This document shows, piece by piece, positions 14,933-22,688 of a stretch of DNA of 40,403 bases. The translations under genes were made by a program, and so were the position numbers. Positions within the stretch are counted from its first letter, which is position 1. Each line of letters starts with the position of its first letter. Origin of the DNA: Mesorhizobium sp. J18 (GTDB lineage Bacteria; Pseudomonadota; Alphaproteobacteria; Rhizobiales; Rhizobiaceae); NCBI RefSeq assembly GCF_007829525.1, contig NZ_VLJP01000004.1:109-40511 (forward strand). Reading direction: 5' to 3'. The notes under the pieces were generated by a model. The model did no database searches. It was not told where the DNA came from and worked only from the letters and a program-made list of their open reading frames with translations.

Positions 14933-16744
14933 TCACCTCATGCCCAGCGCTTGGTTTGCCGTCTTTGCCCCGGAACGCGGGAACAAAAGGTCCACGAAGC
15001 GTTCGGCCGTCGGCTGCGGCTCATGATTTGCGAGTCCGGGCCGCTCATTGGCTTCAATAAAGACATAGTCCGGCCGGCTCGGTGACTGCACCATGAAGTC
15101 CACACCTACGACGGGTATGTCGATGGCACGTGCGGCCGTGCATGCTGCCCTTACCAGCTCCGGGTGCACGATCTCCGTCACGTCATGGATCGAACCGCCG
15201 GTATGCAGATTCGCCGTTTTGCGCACGACGATCTCCTCGCCTTCGCTCGGCACGGTGTCGAGCTCATGGCCGGAAGCGGCCAGGCAGCGCCGCGTCTCAT
15301 CGTCAATCGGAATCCTGCTCTCTCCGCCAGTAGCGGCTGCGCGCCGTCGCGATTGATGCTCGATCAACGCCTCTATGGTGCGCTGTCCATCGCCGACTAC
15401 GGATGGTGGCCGCCGCACGGCTGCCGCGACAAGGCGGAAATCGATGACGACCAACCGCAAGTCCTGGCCCTCGAAGCAGGCTTCAACCAGAACGCGATCC
15501 GAAACCTCCCGGGCTGCCTGGATGGCCCGTTCGGCCTCATCGACCGTCTCCAGGCCGACAGCCACGCCTCGGCCCTGCTCGCCACGGGCCGGCTTGACGA
15601 CGATGCGGCCATGTTTCTTCAGAAATTTTTCCAGCGCGGCACCATTATCGGTCGCCTCCATCTGCTCGGGCACCTTGAGCCCTGCAGAGGCAACGACCCG
15701 GCGGGTTACCGCTTTGTCGTCGCAGATCGACATGGCGACCGCCGAGGTCAGCTCCGACAGACTCTCGCGGCAGTGGATCGAGCGCCCGCCGAAGGAAAGG
15801 CGGAAGAACCCGCCTTCGGCATCGGTGATGTCCACGCCAACCCCGCGCCGATGCGCCTCGTCTACAATGATGCGGGCATAGGGGTTCAGCCGGTCGTAAT
15901 CCTCCAGCGGCTGCGTGAAGAGCTTTTCGTTGATGGGATTCTTGCGCTTCACGGCAAAGGCGGGAATCCGATGGAAGCCGAGTTTCTCGTAGAGGGCGAT
16001 CGCATGTTCATTGTCATGCATGACCGAAAGGTCCATGAAGCTTGCGCCCCGCGCCTTGAAATGCTCCGCCAGGCGGCGAACCAGCAGTTCGCCCACGCCG
16101 GGATGCCGCGTCTGCGGATCGACCGCGAGGCACCAGAGCGAACTGCCGTTCTCCGCATCGTCGAAAACACGCCTGTGGTCGACGCCGGTGACGGTGCCGA
16201 GTATGTCGCCAGTCGTCTCGTCCTCCGCGACGAAATAGGTGATTGCCCGGCTGTCGCGGTTGGTCCAGAAGAAGTCGGGGCGAACCGTGACCATCCCGCG
16301 CGTCGCATAGATGGCGTTGACCGCCTCCGCGTCGGCCTCCGAGGACAGTCTTCGGATAAAGAAACCGCGCGGCTGCCTCCGGCTCGGCCGATAGGTGGCA
16401 AGGTTCAGCCGGTATGTGTGCGACGGGTCGAGGAAGAGTTCGTGCGGCGCCAGCGAGAGCAGCACATGCGGATCGCGTATATAGAAGGCGATGTCCCTAC
16501 GGGCGGGGCCTTCCTCGCGCAAGGCTTCAGCCAGGTCCGCATTGGTTTCGAAAGTCTGGGCGAAAAGAAGCCTGCCCCAGCCGAGATCCACTGTGACGGA
16601 AGTCGGCGATCCCCCGCTTCCGTCGTCGCCGTGGCTGATCGCGGGCTTCATGGATTCATCGCGCAACCGCTTCAGCCGGTAACCAAGCGCCTTGTCGCTG
16701 CGGCTGCGCGGTGCTCGTGTCAAAGCCTCGGCCCTCTTGTTCAC
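14933..16744 (-). CDS. ngg: N-acetylglutaminylglutamine synthetase
   Basis: The 603-residue fusion enzyme joins an N-terminal GNAT acetyltransferase domain (about residues 125-270; RHPGVGELLVRRLAEHF and DNEHAIALYEKLGF) to a C-terminal ATP-grasp ligase (about 330-590; VVKPARGEQGRGVAVG, GVDFMVQ and FIEANERPGL). In rhizobia and pseudomonads Ngg makes N-acetylglutaminylglutamine, which AsnO then amidates to the compatible solute NAGGN. The start is a GTG with GGGAG upstream; the ~45-residue basic N-terminal tail could instead begin at an internal ATG (residue 32). It lies 67 bases after asnO and 6 before the peptidase gene. Cytoplasmic. Confidence 0.95.
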   Translation of the reverse strand: MNKRAEALTRAPRSRSDKALGYRLKRLRDESMKPAISHGDDGSGGSPTSVTVDLGWGRLLFAQTFETNADLAEALREEGPARRDIAFYIRDPHVLLSLAPHELFLDPSHTYRLNLATYRPSRRQPRGFFIRRLSSEADAEAVNAIYATRGMVTVRPDFFWTNRDSRAITYFVAEDETTGDILGTVTGVDHRRVFDDAENGSSLWCLAVDPQTRHPGVGELLVRRLAEHFKARGASFMDLSVMHDNEHAIALYEKLGFHRIPAFAVKRKNPINEKLFTQPLEDYDRLNPYARIIVDEAHRRGVGVDITDAEGGFFRLSFGGRSIHCRESLSELTSAVAMSICDDKAVTRRVVASAGLKVPEQMEATDNGAALEKFLKKHGRIVVKPARGEQGRGVAVGLETVDEAERAIQAAREVSDRVLVEACFEGQDLRLVVIDFRLVAAAVRRPPSVVGDGQRTIEALIEHQSRRRAAATGGESRIPIDDETRRCLAASGHELDTVPSEGEEIVVRKTANLHTGGSIHDVTEIVHPELVRAACTAARAIDIPVVGVDFMVQSPSRPDYVFIEANERPGLANHEPQPTAERFVDLLFPRSGAKTANQALGMR

Positions 16745-16811
16745 GACGAAGACTCCCGCATCTGCTGGACACAGTCAAATCTGGAAATTCTGGATGGATA
16801 TGTCTGGCTGG

Positions 16812-18587
16812 TCATATTCCGTGCGTCTGCAGCCAAAGTTCCAGGAGGCCTACCTGCCATAGCTCCGAACCCCGCAGCGGCGTGATGTGCTCGGCCGGAT
16901 CGGCAAAGAGCTTCTCAAGATAATCCTTCCGGAACAGCCCGCGCTCCCGTGCAGCTTGCGCGGTAAGCGCATCGCGAACGAGATCGAGATAAGGACCGGC
17001 GACATATTTGAGCTGCGGCACCGGGAAATATCCCTTCTTGCGGTCGATGACCTCGTGAGGGACAACGAGCCGCGCCACATCCTTCAATATGCCCTTGCCG
17101 CCATCCTTCAGCTTCTCCTCCGGCGGGATGCGGGCGGCGAGTTCGACAAGTTCATGGTCGAGGAACGGAACGCGCGCCTCCAGTCCCCAGGCCATGGTCA
17201 TGTTGTCGACCCGTTTCACCGGATCGTCGACCAGCATGACGGTGCTGTCGAGCCTGAGCGCCGCATCTACGGGCGACCCGGCACCTGGACGGTGGAGATG
17301 CCCGGCGACAAGCTGGCGGCTGAAGTCGTCTTCGGTGATCCAGTCCTCGCCTAGCTGGCCACGCAAGGTTTCGTGGCTGCGATCGAAGAACACCTTCGCA
17401 TAGTCGCTGACGACATCAGCGGAGTTCATCAGCGGCGGATACCAGTGATAACCGCCGAAGACTTCGTCGGCGCCCTGCCCCGACTGCACGACCTTGATGT
17501 GCTTCGAGACCTCCTTGGACAGGAGATAGAAGCCCACATTGTCATAGGAGACCATCGGCTCCGACATGGCCGCGAAAGTACCGGGCAATGCTTCCATGAG
17601 CTGATCCGACGGTACGAATATCTTGTGATGTTCAGTGCCGAAGCGTTCGGCGATCAGGTCGGAATAGACGAATTCGTCGCCCTTCTCGCCGTTCGCCTCC
17701 TCGAAGCCGACGGAAAAGCTCATCAGGCCGGTCTGCCCGGCTTCCGCCAAGAGCCCGACGATAAGGCTGGAATCGACGCCGCCCGACAAAAGCACACCAA
17801 CCGGCACGTCGGCCACCATGCGACGCTTGACCGCCAGCCGCAGCGCCTCGAAAACCCTGTCACGCCATTCTTCCGGGGAAAGGCCGGAATATTGCGGATC
17901 TCGGTCGAAGGGTGGATTCCAGAAAATCCGATCCTTCACCGCACCGTCGGGTTCGATCATGCGAATCGTGGCCGGCGGCAGCTTCTTCACTCCGTTAAGG
18001 ATGGTGCGCGGCGGCGGCACCACGGCATGGAAGGTCATGTAGTTGTGCAGCGCGTGTCGGTCTATCGATGTGTCGACGTCACCGGCCTTCAGGAGCGCGG
18101 GAAGCGAGGAGGCAAAGCGGATCGTCTTGCCTTTCTGTGACAGGTAAAGCGGCTTGATGCCGAAACGATCGCGCGCCATCACGATGCGGCCGGTGTCGCG
18201 CTCCTGAATGACGAAGGCGAACATGCCGTGGAAGCGCTCGACGCATCTGTCACCCCAGGCATGCCATGCCTTGAGGATCACTTCCGTGTCTCCGGTGGAG
18301 AAGAAACGGTAACCTTCGTCCTTCAGTTCGGCGCGCAATTCAGGATAGTTGTAGATGCAGCCGTTGAAGGCGATGGTCAGGCCAAGTTCCGGATCGGCCA
18401 TCGGTTGCTGGGCCTTCTCCGAAAGATCGATGATCTTGAGCCGGCGATGACCAAAGGCGGCGTTGCCATGCACCACGACACCCGCTCCGTCCGGCCCTCG
18501 CGGCGCGAGACAATCCATCATCTTCGCAACGACGACGGGCGATGGCTGTCCGCCGTCGAAACGCAATTCTCCGCATATTCCGCACAT
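16812..18587 (-). CDS. asnO: N-acetylglutaminylglutamine amidotransferase
   Basis: The 591-residue protein is an asparagine-synthetase-type amidotransferase. Cys2 (MCGICGEL) is the glutaminase nucleophile of the class II domain (residues 1 to ~200, with RGPDG, FGHRRL, IAFNG and ARDRFGIKPLY). SGGVDS (268-273) is the ATP-pyrophosphatase loop of the synthetase domain. In Sinorhizobium and Pseudomonas AsnO amidates the C-terminus of acetyl-Gln-Gln to give NAGGN, accumulated under salt stress. It is the first gene of the operon. A TTGACA-17-TAATTA promoter overlaps TAATTA repeats at 18635-18669, suggesting control by the divergent MarR protein. AGAGGAA lies 11-13 bases before the ATG. Confidence 0.95.
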   Translation of the reverse strand: MCGICGELRFDGGQPSPVVVAKMMDCLAPRGPDGAGVVVHGNAAFGHRRLKIIDLSEKAQQPMADPELGLTIAFNGCIYNYPELRAELKDEGYRFFSTGDTEVILKAWHAWGDRCVERFHGMFAFVIQERDTGRIVMARDRFGIKPLYLSQKGKTIRFASSLPALLKAGDVDTSIDRHALHNYMTFHAVVPPPRTILNGVKKLPPATIRMIEPDGAVKDRIFWNPPFDRDPQYSGLSPEEWRDRVFEALRLAVKRRMVADVPVGVLLSGGVDSSLIVGLLAEAGQTGLMSFSVGFEEANGEKGDEFVYSDLIAERFGTEHHKIFVPSDQLMEALPGTFAAMSEPMVSYDNVGFYLLSKEVSKHIKVVQSGQGADEVFGGYHWYPPLMNSADVVSDYAKVFFDRSHETLRGQLGEDWITEDDFSRQLVAGHLHRPGAGSPVDAALRLDSTVMLVDDPVKRVDNMTMAWGLEARVPFLDHELVELAARIPPEEKLKDGGKGILKDVARLVVPHEVIDRKKGYFPVPQLKYVAGPYLDLVRDALTAQAARERGLFRKDYLEKLFADPAEHITPLRGSELWQVGLLELWLQTHGI

Positions 18588-18634
18588 GAAGTGTGCCGGT
18601 TCCTCTTAGTTCAATTCGTTTGCAGCTTGCCGTA

Positions 18635-18669
18635 ATAATTAGAGTTCATATAATTAGATGTCAAATTAA
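18635..18669. promoter_or_regulatory. asnO promoter overlapped by TAATTA repeats (candidate MarR operator)
   Basis: On the minus strand TTGACA (18664-18659) and TAATTA (18641-18636) are 17 bases apart, a good promoter for asnO. The same bases contain two exact copies of ATAATTAGA, at 18635-18643 and 18650-18658, and a third related AAATTAA (18663-18669), spaced about 15 bases apart. TAATTA is self-complementary, as expected for a dimeric regulator. The site lies 13-47 bases before the marR start, so one regulator bound here could control both directions. Confidence 0.6.
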
Positions 18670-18681
18670 TGAGCATGGCCC

Positions 18682-19224
18682 ATGTCCGAGAATGTTGCGA
18701 ACGCGGGGCGCAAACGAAGGTTCCGACCGGAAGAATTGCGCACCGTCGAAAAGGCGATCCGCCGCATCGTGCGCGCCAATGACCTTCAATCGAAGGCGCT
18801 GGTCAAGGCGGTCGGCCTGACATCGGCCCAGCTGGTCATTCTGAAGGCGATCGCCAATCTCGGCGAGGTGACGACGACGGCACTATCCGCTCATGCCGAT
18901 CTCAGTGCGGCCACGGTCATCACCATTCTGGACAATCTCGAGGAGCGCGGGCTCATCGAGCGCTACCGCTCCATGAGCGACCGTCGCATCGTGCATACGC
19001 GGCTGACAGGCTCCGGCAAGGCCCTCGTCGCCAAGGCACCGGAACCGTTGGGGGCGACATTCGTGGAGCGCTTTGCCGCCCTGCCCGACGAGCGCCGCCG
19101 GGAGATCGTGGCGGCCGTCATGGAGCTTGGGGACATGCTGGCAAGAGACGGAGGGACTGGCGCGGAGCCTGCCGATCTGTTGCCTCCCGGCCAAAAGACC
19201 GGTGCGTCCCAGGAAAGGCCATGA
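18682..19224 (+). CDS. MarR-family regulator, CosR/EctR-like
   Basis: The 180-residue winged-helix protein shows the MarR core: LTSAQLVILKAIANLGEVTT, recognition helix SAATVITILDNLEERGLIER and the wing with DRRIVHTRLT. The N-terminal segment RRIVRANDLQSKALVKAVGL resembles the CosR/EctR branch, known to regulate ectoine and other osmolyte genes. It is divergent from asnO across 94 bases that hold the shared candidate operator, so autoregulated control of NAGGN synthesis is likely but inferred. The ~20-residue C-terminus is a low-complexity tail. A small hairpin follows the stop (GGCGGAT/ATCCGCC, 19227-19243) without a T run. Confidence 0.88.
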   Translation: MSENVANAGRKRRFRPEELRTVEKAIRRIVRANDLQSKALVKAVGLTSAQLVILKAIANLGEVTTTALSAHADLSAATVITILDNLEERGLIERYRSMSDRRIVHTRLTGSGKALVAKAPEPLGATFVERFAALPDERRREIVAAVMELGDMLARDGGTGAEPADLLPPGQKTGASQERP

Positions 19225-19348
19225 ATGGCGGATGAAATCCGCCCGATCCGTCGTTTTACAGCGGCAGCCGTGGCAATTTGACCGAAGGGCAGCCGTGGAC
19301 GGAAGGGGAGCCGGACATTATGATCCGGCGTAAATTCAGGAAGGTCAG

Positions 19349-20626
19349 ATGGACTATCAACGGTTTTTCGAGGACGCGATCGACCAGTTGCACGCCGAGC
19401 GTCGCTACAGGGTCTTCGCCGACCTGGAGCGCATCGCGGGCGAGTTCCCGCGCGCGATCTGGCGCGCCAATGGCGAGGCGAAAGAGATCACCGTCTGGTG
19501 CTCCAACGACTATCTCGGCATGGGCCAGCACCCTAACGTGATCGCCGCCATGCAGAGCGCGGCGGGCAGCATGGGCTCCGGCGCCGGCGGCACGCGCAAT
19601 ATCTCCGGCACCAACCATCCGCTGGTCGAGCTGGAACTGGAACTGGCCGATCTGCACGGGAAGGAGGCCGGGTTGGTGTTCACCTCCGGCTTCGTCTCCA
19701 ACGAGGCCTCCATCTCGACCATTGCACGGCTCTTGCCGAATTGCCTGATACTTTCGGACGAACTCAACCACGCCTCCATGATCGAGGGCGTGCGCCGCTC
19801 CGGCGCGGAGAAGAAGATTTTCCGCCACAATGACGTGGCGCATCTGGAAAGCCTGCTGCAGGCGGCTGGGCGCGAGCGCGCCAAGCTCATTGTATTCGAA
19901 AGCGTCTATTCCATGGACGGCGACATCGCGCCCATCGAGGCGATCGCCGACCTTGCCGACAAGTACAATGCCATGACCTATATCGACGAGGTCCATGCCG
20001 TTGGCATGTATGGGGCCCGTGGTGGCGGCATTACGGAGCGTGACGGGCTTGCCCACAGGATAGACGTCATCGAAGGTACCCTCGCCAAGGCATATGGCGT
20101 AATCGGCGGCTATATCACCGGCTCGGCGGCGCTGATCGATGCGGTGCGCTCCTACGCCCCGGGCTTCATTTTCACCACGGCCTTGCCGCCGGCGATCGCC
20201 AGCGCCGCGACTGCCTCGATCCGCCATCTGAAAGCTTCATCCGCGGAACGGACCGAACATCAGCGCCAGGCGCAGCGCACGAAGGACGTGCTTTCGGCTG
20301 CGGGCCTGCCGGTCATGCCGTCCGAGACGCATATCGTGCCGGTGCTTGTCGGCGATCCGGAGCTCTGCAAGATGGCCAGCGACCGGCTTCTCGGCAAGCA
20401 TGGCATCTACATCCAGCCGATCAATTATCCCACCGTACCACGCGGTACGGAGCGGCTGCGCATAACCCCGACCCCGTTCCATTCCGACGCTTTGATCGAG
20501 ACTCTGAAGGATGCTCTTCTGGAGACCTGGCAGGCGCTGGGTATCCCATTCACCGAAACACAGCAACCGGAAATAGCGAAGTCCGAACGGATCGTCCCGT
20601 TGCTGGTCTCGAAATCGGGCGGCTGA
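19349..20626 (+). CDS. hemA: 5-Aminolevulinate synthase
   Basis: The 425-residue PLP enzyme condenses glycine and succinyl-CoA to 5-aminolevulinate, the C4 entry to haem used by alphaproteobacteria. It has the alpha-oxoamine synthase features [52 protein letters not shown] and the PLP-binding lysine at Lys247 in [14 protein letters not shown]. Phe is replaced by Tyr just after the lysine, which is conservative. AGGAAGG lies ~6 bases before the ATG. It is monocistronic, with marR upstream on the same strand and a strong hairpin at its stop. No Fnr/FixK box (TTGAT-N4-ATCAA) was noticed upstream. Confidence 0.97.
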   Translation: MDYQRFFEDAIDQLHAERRYRVFADLERIAGEFPRAIWRANGEAKEITVWCSNDYLGMGQHPNVIAAMQSAAGSMGSGAGGTRNISGTNHPLVELELELADLHGKEAGLVFTSGFVSNEASISTIARLLPNCLILSDELNHASMIEGVRRSGAEKKIFRHNDVAHLESLLQAAGRERAKLIVFESVYSMDGDIAPIEAIADLADKYNAMTYIDEVHAVGMYGARGGGITERDGLAHRIDVIEGTLAKAYGVIGGYITGSAALIDAVRSYAPGFIFTTALPPAIASAATASIRHLKASSAERTEHQRQAQRTKDVLSAAGLPVMPSETHIVPVLVGDPELCKMASDRLLGKHGIYIQPINYPTVPRGTERLRITPTPFHSDALIETLKDALLETWQALGIPFTETQQPEIAKSERIVPLLVSKSGG

Positions 20627-20648
20627 ACCGTACCGTTCGGTACGGTTC
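20625..20648. terminator. 10-bp-stem hairpin at the hemA stop codon
   Basis: GAACCGTACC (20625-20634) and GGTACGGTTC (20639-20648) form a perfect stem with a GTTC loop that begins inside the hemA stop codon. No T run follows, so termination would be imperfect. The GTACGGT half-sites and a related imperfect copy at about 20720-20738 also resemble an operator-type palindrome. Confidence 0.45.
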
Positions 20649-20751
20649 GTCGAATCCGCAAGGGCGAGCGCCGGAAAGCCGGAAGACCGGCCACCAAATC
20701 CGTCGGAATAACGATTTGAGCCGTACCGGCGGGTACGCCTTCCTTGTCAAT

Positions 20752-20783
20752 CCTCGAACATATCGGGCCTCGAACATATCGGG
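20752..20783. repeat. Exact 16-bp tandem duplication
   Basis: CCTCGAACATATCGGG occurs twice head to tail (20752-20767 and 20768-20783) in the gap between the convergent hemA and aminotransferase genes. It is probably a recent slippage duplication. Confidence 0.8.
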
Positions 20784-20804
20784 AATGGGCCCTGATCGGA
20801 CCCT

Positions 20805-21977
20805 TTAACTCTGGCGTGCAGCGATCCAGCCGGCAAGACGGCTGGCGGCTTCCTCAAGCTGATCCAGCCGGCGATTGAAGCAAAGCCGGAAGAAGCCTTC
20901 ACCGCCCGGACCGAATGCGCTGCCCGGGGCGAGACCCACGCCCGTTTCGTCGACGATCTCTATCGCGGCCTGAGCGGTGTCCTTCACTCCGTCAATCGCG
21001 AAGAAGAGGTAGAAGGCGCCGGCCGGTCGGGCAAAACGCACGCGGCCGGTTTGGCTGAGAATGCTACTGACAATGTCCCGCCCCTTCCTGGCGCGCTCCA
21101 CCTGTCCGGTGACGAAGCCGTCACCGTGATCAAGAGCGGCGACCGCTCCCCGCTGCATGAACTGCGCCACGCCGGAAGTGGAATATTGGATCAGGTTTTC
21201 AAAGACTTGCTGCAGTGACGGATCGGTGCGAAGCCAGCCAATGCGCCAGCCCGTCATCGCCCAGTTCTTGGAGAAGCTGTTGACGAAGATAATGCGGTCA
21301 TCCGCCTCCATCACGTCCATGAAGGAAGGCGCCCGCCCACCAGCATAGTGGAACAGGGCATAGATCTCATCGGCCACAATCCAAAGACCGCGACGCCGGG
21401 CAAGGTCCAGAACGGCCTTCAGAGTCTCGCGGTCAGCGGTCCATCCGGTAGGGTTGGAGGGCGAATTGAGGAAAATGGCACGGGTTCTGGGCGTGATCGC
21501 TGCTTCCAGACGGCCGGGATCAAGGCTCCATCCGTTCTCCGAGAAATCGAGTTGAACGGGCACCGGCGTGCCGCCTGCAATGCCGAATGCCGCCGGGAAA
21601 TTCGGCCATGCCGGCGAAAGGTAGATGATCTCGTCCCCGGCCCCTGCGACCGCATCGATCGCAAGCTGGATCGATTGCATGCCGCCACCTGTCACGATGA
21701 ATTCTTCCGGCGCGAAACCCTGCCCGAAATGCCGCTGGTGGTACCGTGCCAAGGCCGCTCGCAGATCAGGCGTGCCACGCTGCCAAGTATAGAAGGTCTC
21801 ACCTCCGGCGAGACCGGCTGTCGCCTCTTCATGGATGAAGGCCGGGGTCGGCCGGTCTCCCTCACCGACCCACAGCGGGATGAGGCCCTCGCGGCCGCGC
21901 GCATGGTTCACTACCGCGACAATGCCGCTTTCCGGCGCGGAACGCGCTTCGCGCCGAAGAGATTCTGCAAAAGACAT
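20805..21977 (-). CDS. Class I/II PLP-dependent aminotransferase
   Basis: The product (390 residues from 21977) is a fold-type I aminotransferase. It shows the substrate-side GEGDRPTP, the cofactor-ring segment VTGGGMQSIQLAIDA, FLNSPSNPTGW, IVADEIYALFHY (Asp binding the pyridine nitrogen) and the Schiff-base lysine in NSFSKNWAMTGWRIGW. This pattern fits aspartate/aromatic-type enzymes. The start at MSFAESLRRE is chosen by comparison with the family; the frame is open to 22067 and no strong ribosome-binding site decides. It is convergent with hemA and ends 3 bases after... the mscL gene lies upstream on the same strand. The physiological substrate is undetermined. Confidence 0.88.
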   Translation of the reverse strand: MSFAESLRREARSAPESGIVAVVNHARGREGLIPLWVGEGDRPTPAFIHEEATAGLAGGETFYTWQRGTPDLRAALARYHQRHFGQGFAPEEFIVTGGGMQSIQLAIDAVAGAGDEIIYLSPAWPNFPAAFGIAGGTPVPVQLDFSENGWSLDPGRLEAAITPRTRAIFLNSPSNPTGWTADRETLKAVLDLARRRGLWIVADEIYALFHYAGGRAPSFMDVMEADDRIIFVNSFSKNWAMTGWRIGWLRTDPSLQQVFENLIQYSTSGVAQFMQRGAVAALDHGDGFVTGQVERARKGRDIVSSILSQTGRVRFARPAGAFYLFFAIDGVKDTAQAAIEIVDETGVGLAPGSAFGPGGEGFFRLCFNRRLDQLEEAASRLAGWIAARQS

Positions 21978-22070
21978 CGGTACCGTATGGACTAATTCGG
22001 AAAGCGGCGGGGCGCCGCTTCCGAATGTGCTGCATCCAGCCTCTGCTTCAAAAGCCGGAAAAGACAACCC

Positions 22071-22499
22071 TTAGACTGCCTTGCGACTGGCGAGTAGATC
22101 ACGGATTTCGGTCAGAAGCTGCACATCAGCGGGCGCCGCCTCGGGCTCCGCTTCCTGTTCCTTTTCGAAGCGCCGGCGGATGTTGTTAACCCCCTTGACC
22201 ATGAGAAAGATGATCCAGGCGAGAATAAGAAAGTTGATGATGACCGTGATGAAGTTGCCGTAGGCGAGCACTGCTCCCTGCTCGCGTGCAGCTTCAAGAG
22301 TGCCGGCGTTCACGCCGGAAGCAAGCGGAAGGAAGTAGTTGGAGAAATCCAAGCCGCCGAATATGGCCCCGACGATCGGCATGATGATGTCGTCGGTGAG
22401 GGATGACACTATCAATCCGAATGCACCGCCGATGATGACACCCACGGCAAGGTCCATGACATTACCGCGAGCGATGAATTCCTGAAATTCCCTCAACAT
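22071..22499 (-). CDS. mscL: Large-conductance mechanosensitive channel MscL
   Basis: The 142-residue inner-membrane channel opens under membrane tension to release solutes on hypo-osmotic shock. It shows the N-terminal amphipathic helix ([20 protein letters not shown]), pore-lining TM1 ([22 protein letters not shown]), the periplasmic loop, TM2 ([20 protein letters not shown]) and the C-terminal helix after [13 protein letters not shown]. Length fits the family (E. coli 136). GGAGG precedes the ATG. It is divergent from the sensor-kinase gene; the gap holds a hairpin (GCTCCGTC/GACGGAGC, 22531-22561). Its placement near the NAGGN operon suits a role in dumping osmolytes. Confidence 0.96.
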   Translation of the reverse strand: MLREFQEFIARGNVMDLAVGVIIGGAFGLIVSSLTDDIIMPIVGAIFGGLDFSNYFLPLASGVNAGTLEAAREQGAVLAYGNFITVIINFLILAWIIFLMVKGVNNIRRRFEKEQEAEPEAAPADVQLLTEIRDLLASRKAV

Positions 22500-22688
22500 C
22501 CCGATGGCCTCCTTGAACGAGGTTGCGACAGCTCCGTCAAAAACGAATCCCCCGACGGAGCCTTCCTATGAAAAGCGCAAACTGGGCCGACTCGCAAGCA
22601 AGGGTGGAAGCAAAGCATTGGACAGCGGGTTTGAGCTGTGCTTGCCTGAAAGTGCATGAATTGGCTGACATGGGAGGGTTTGGCTGTC

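Noticed and set aside
15164-16885. Long plus-strand open frame (573 codons) antisense to ngg
   Set aside because: It has no motif, no ribosome-binding site, and lies fully opposite the recognisable GNAT/ATP-grasp gene.
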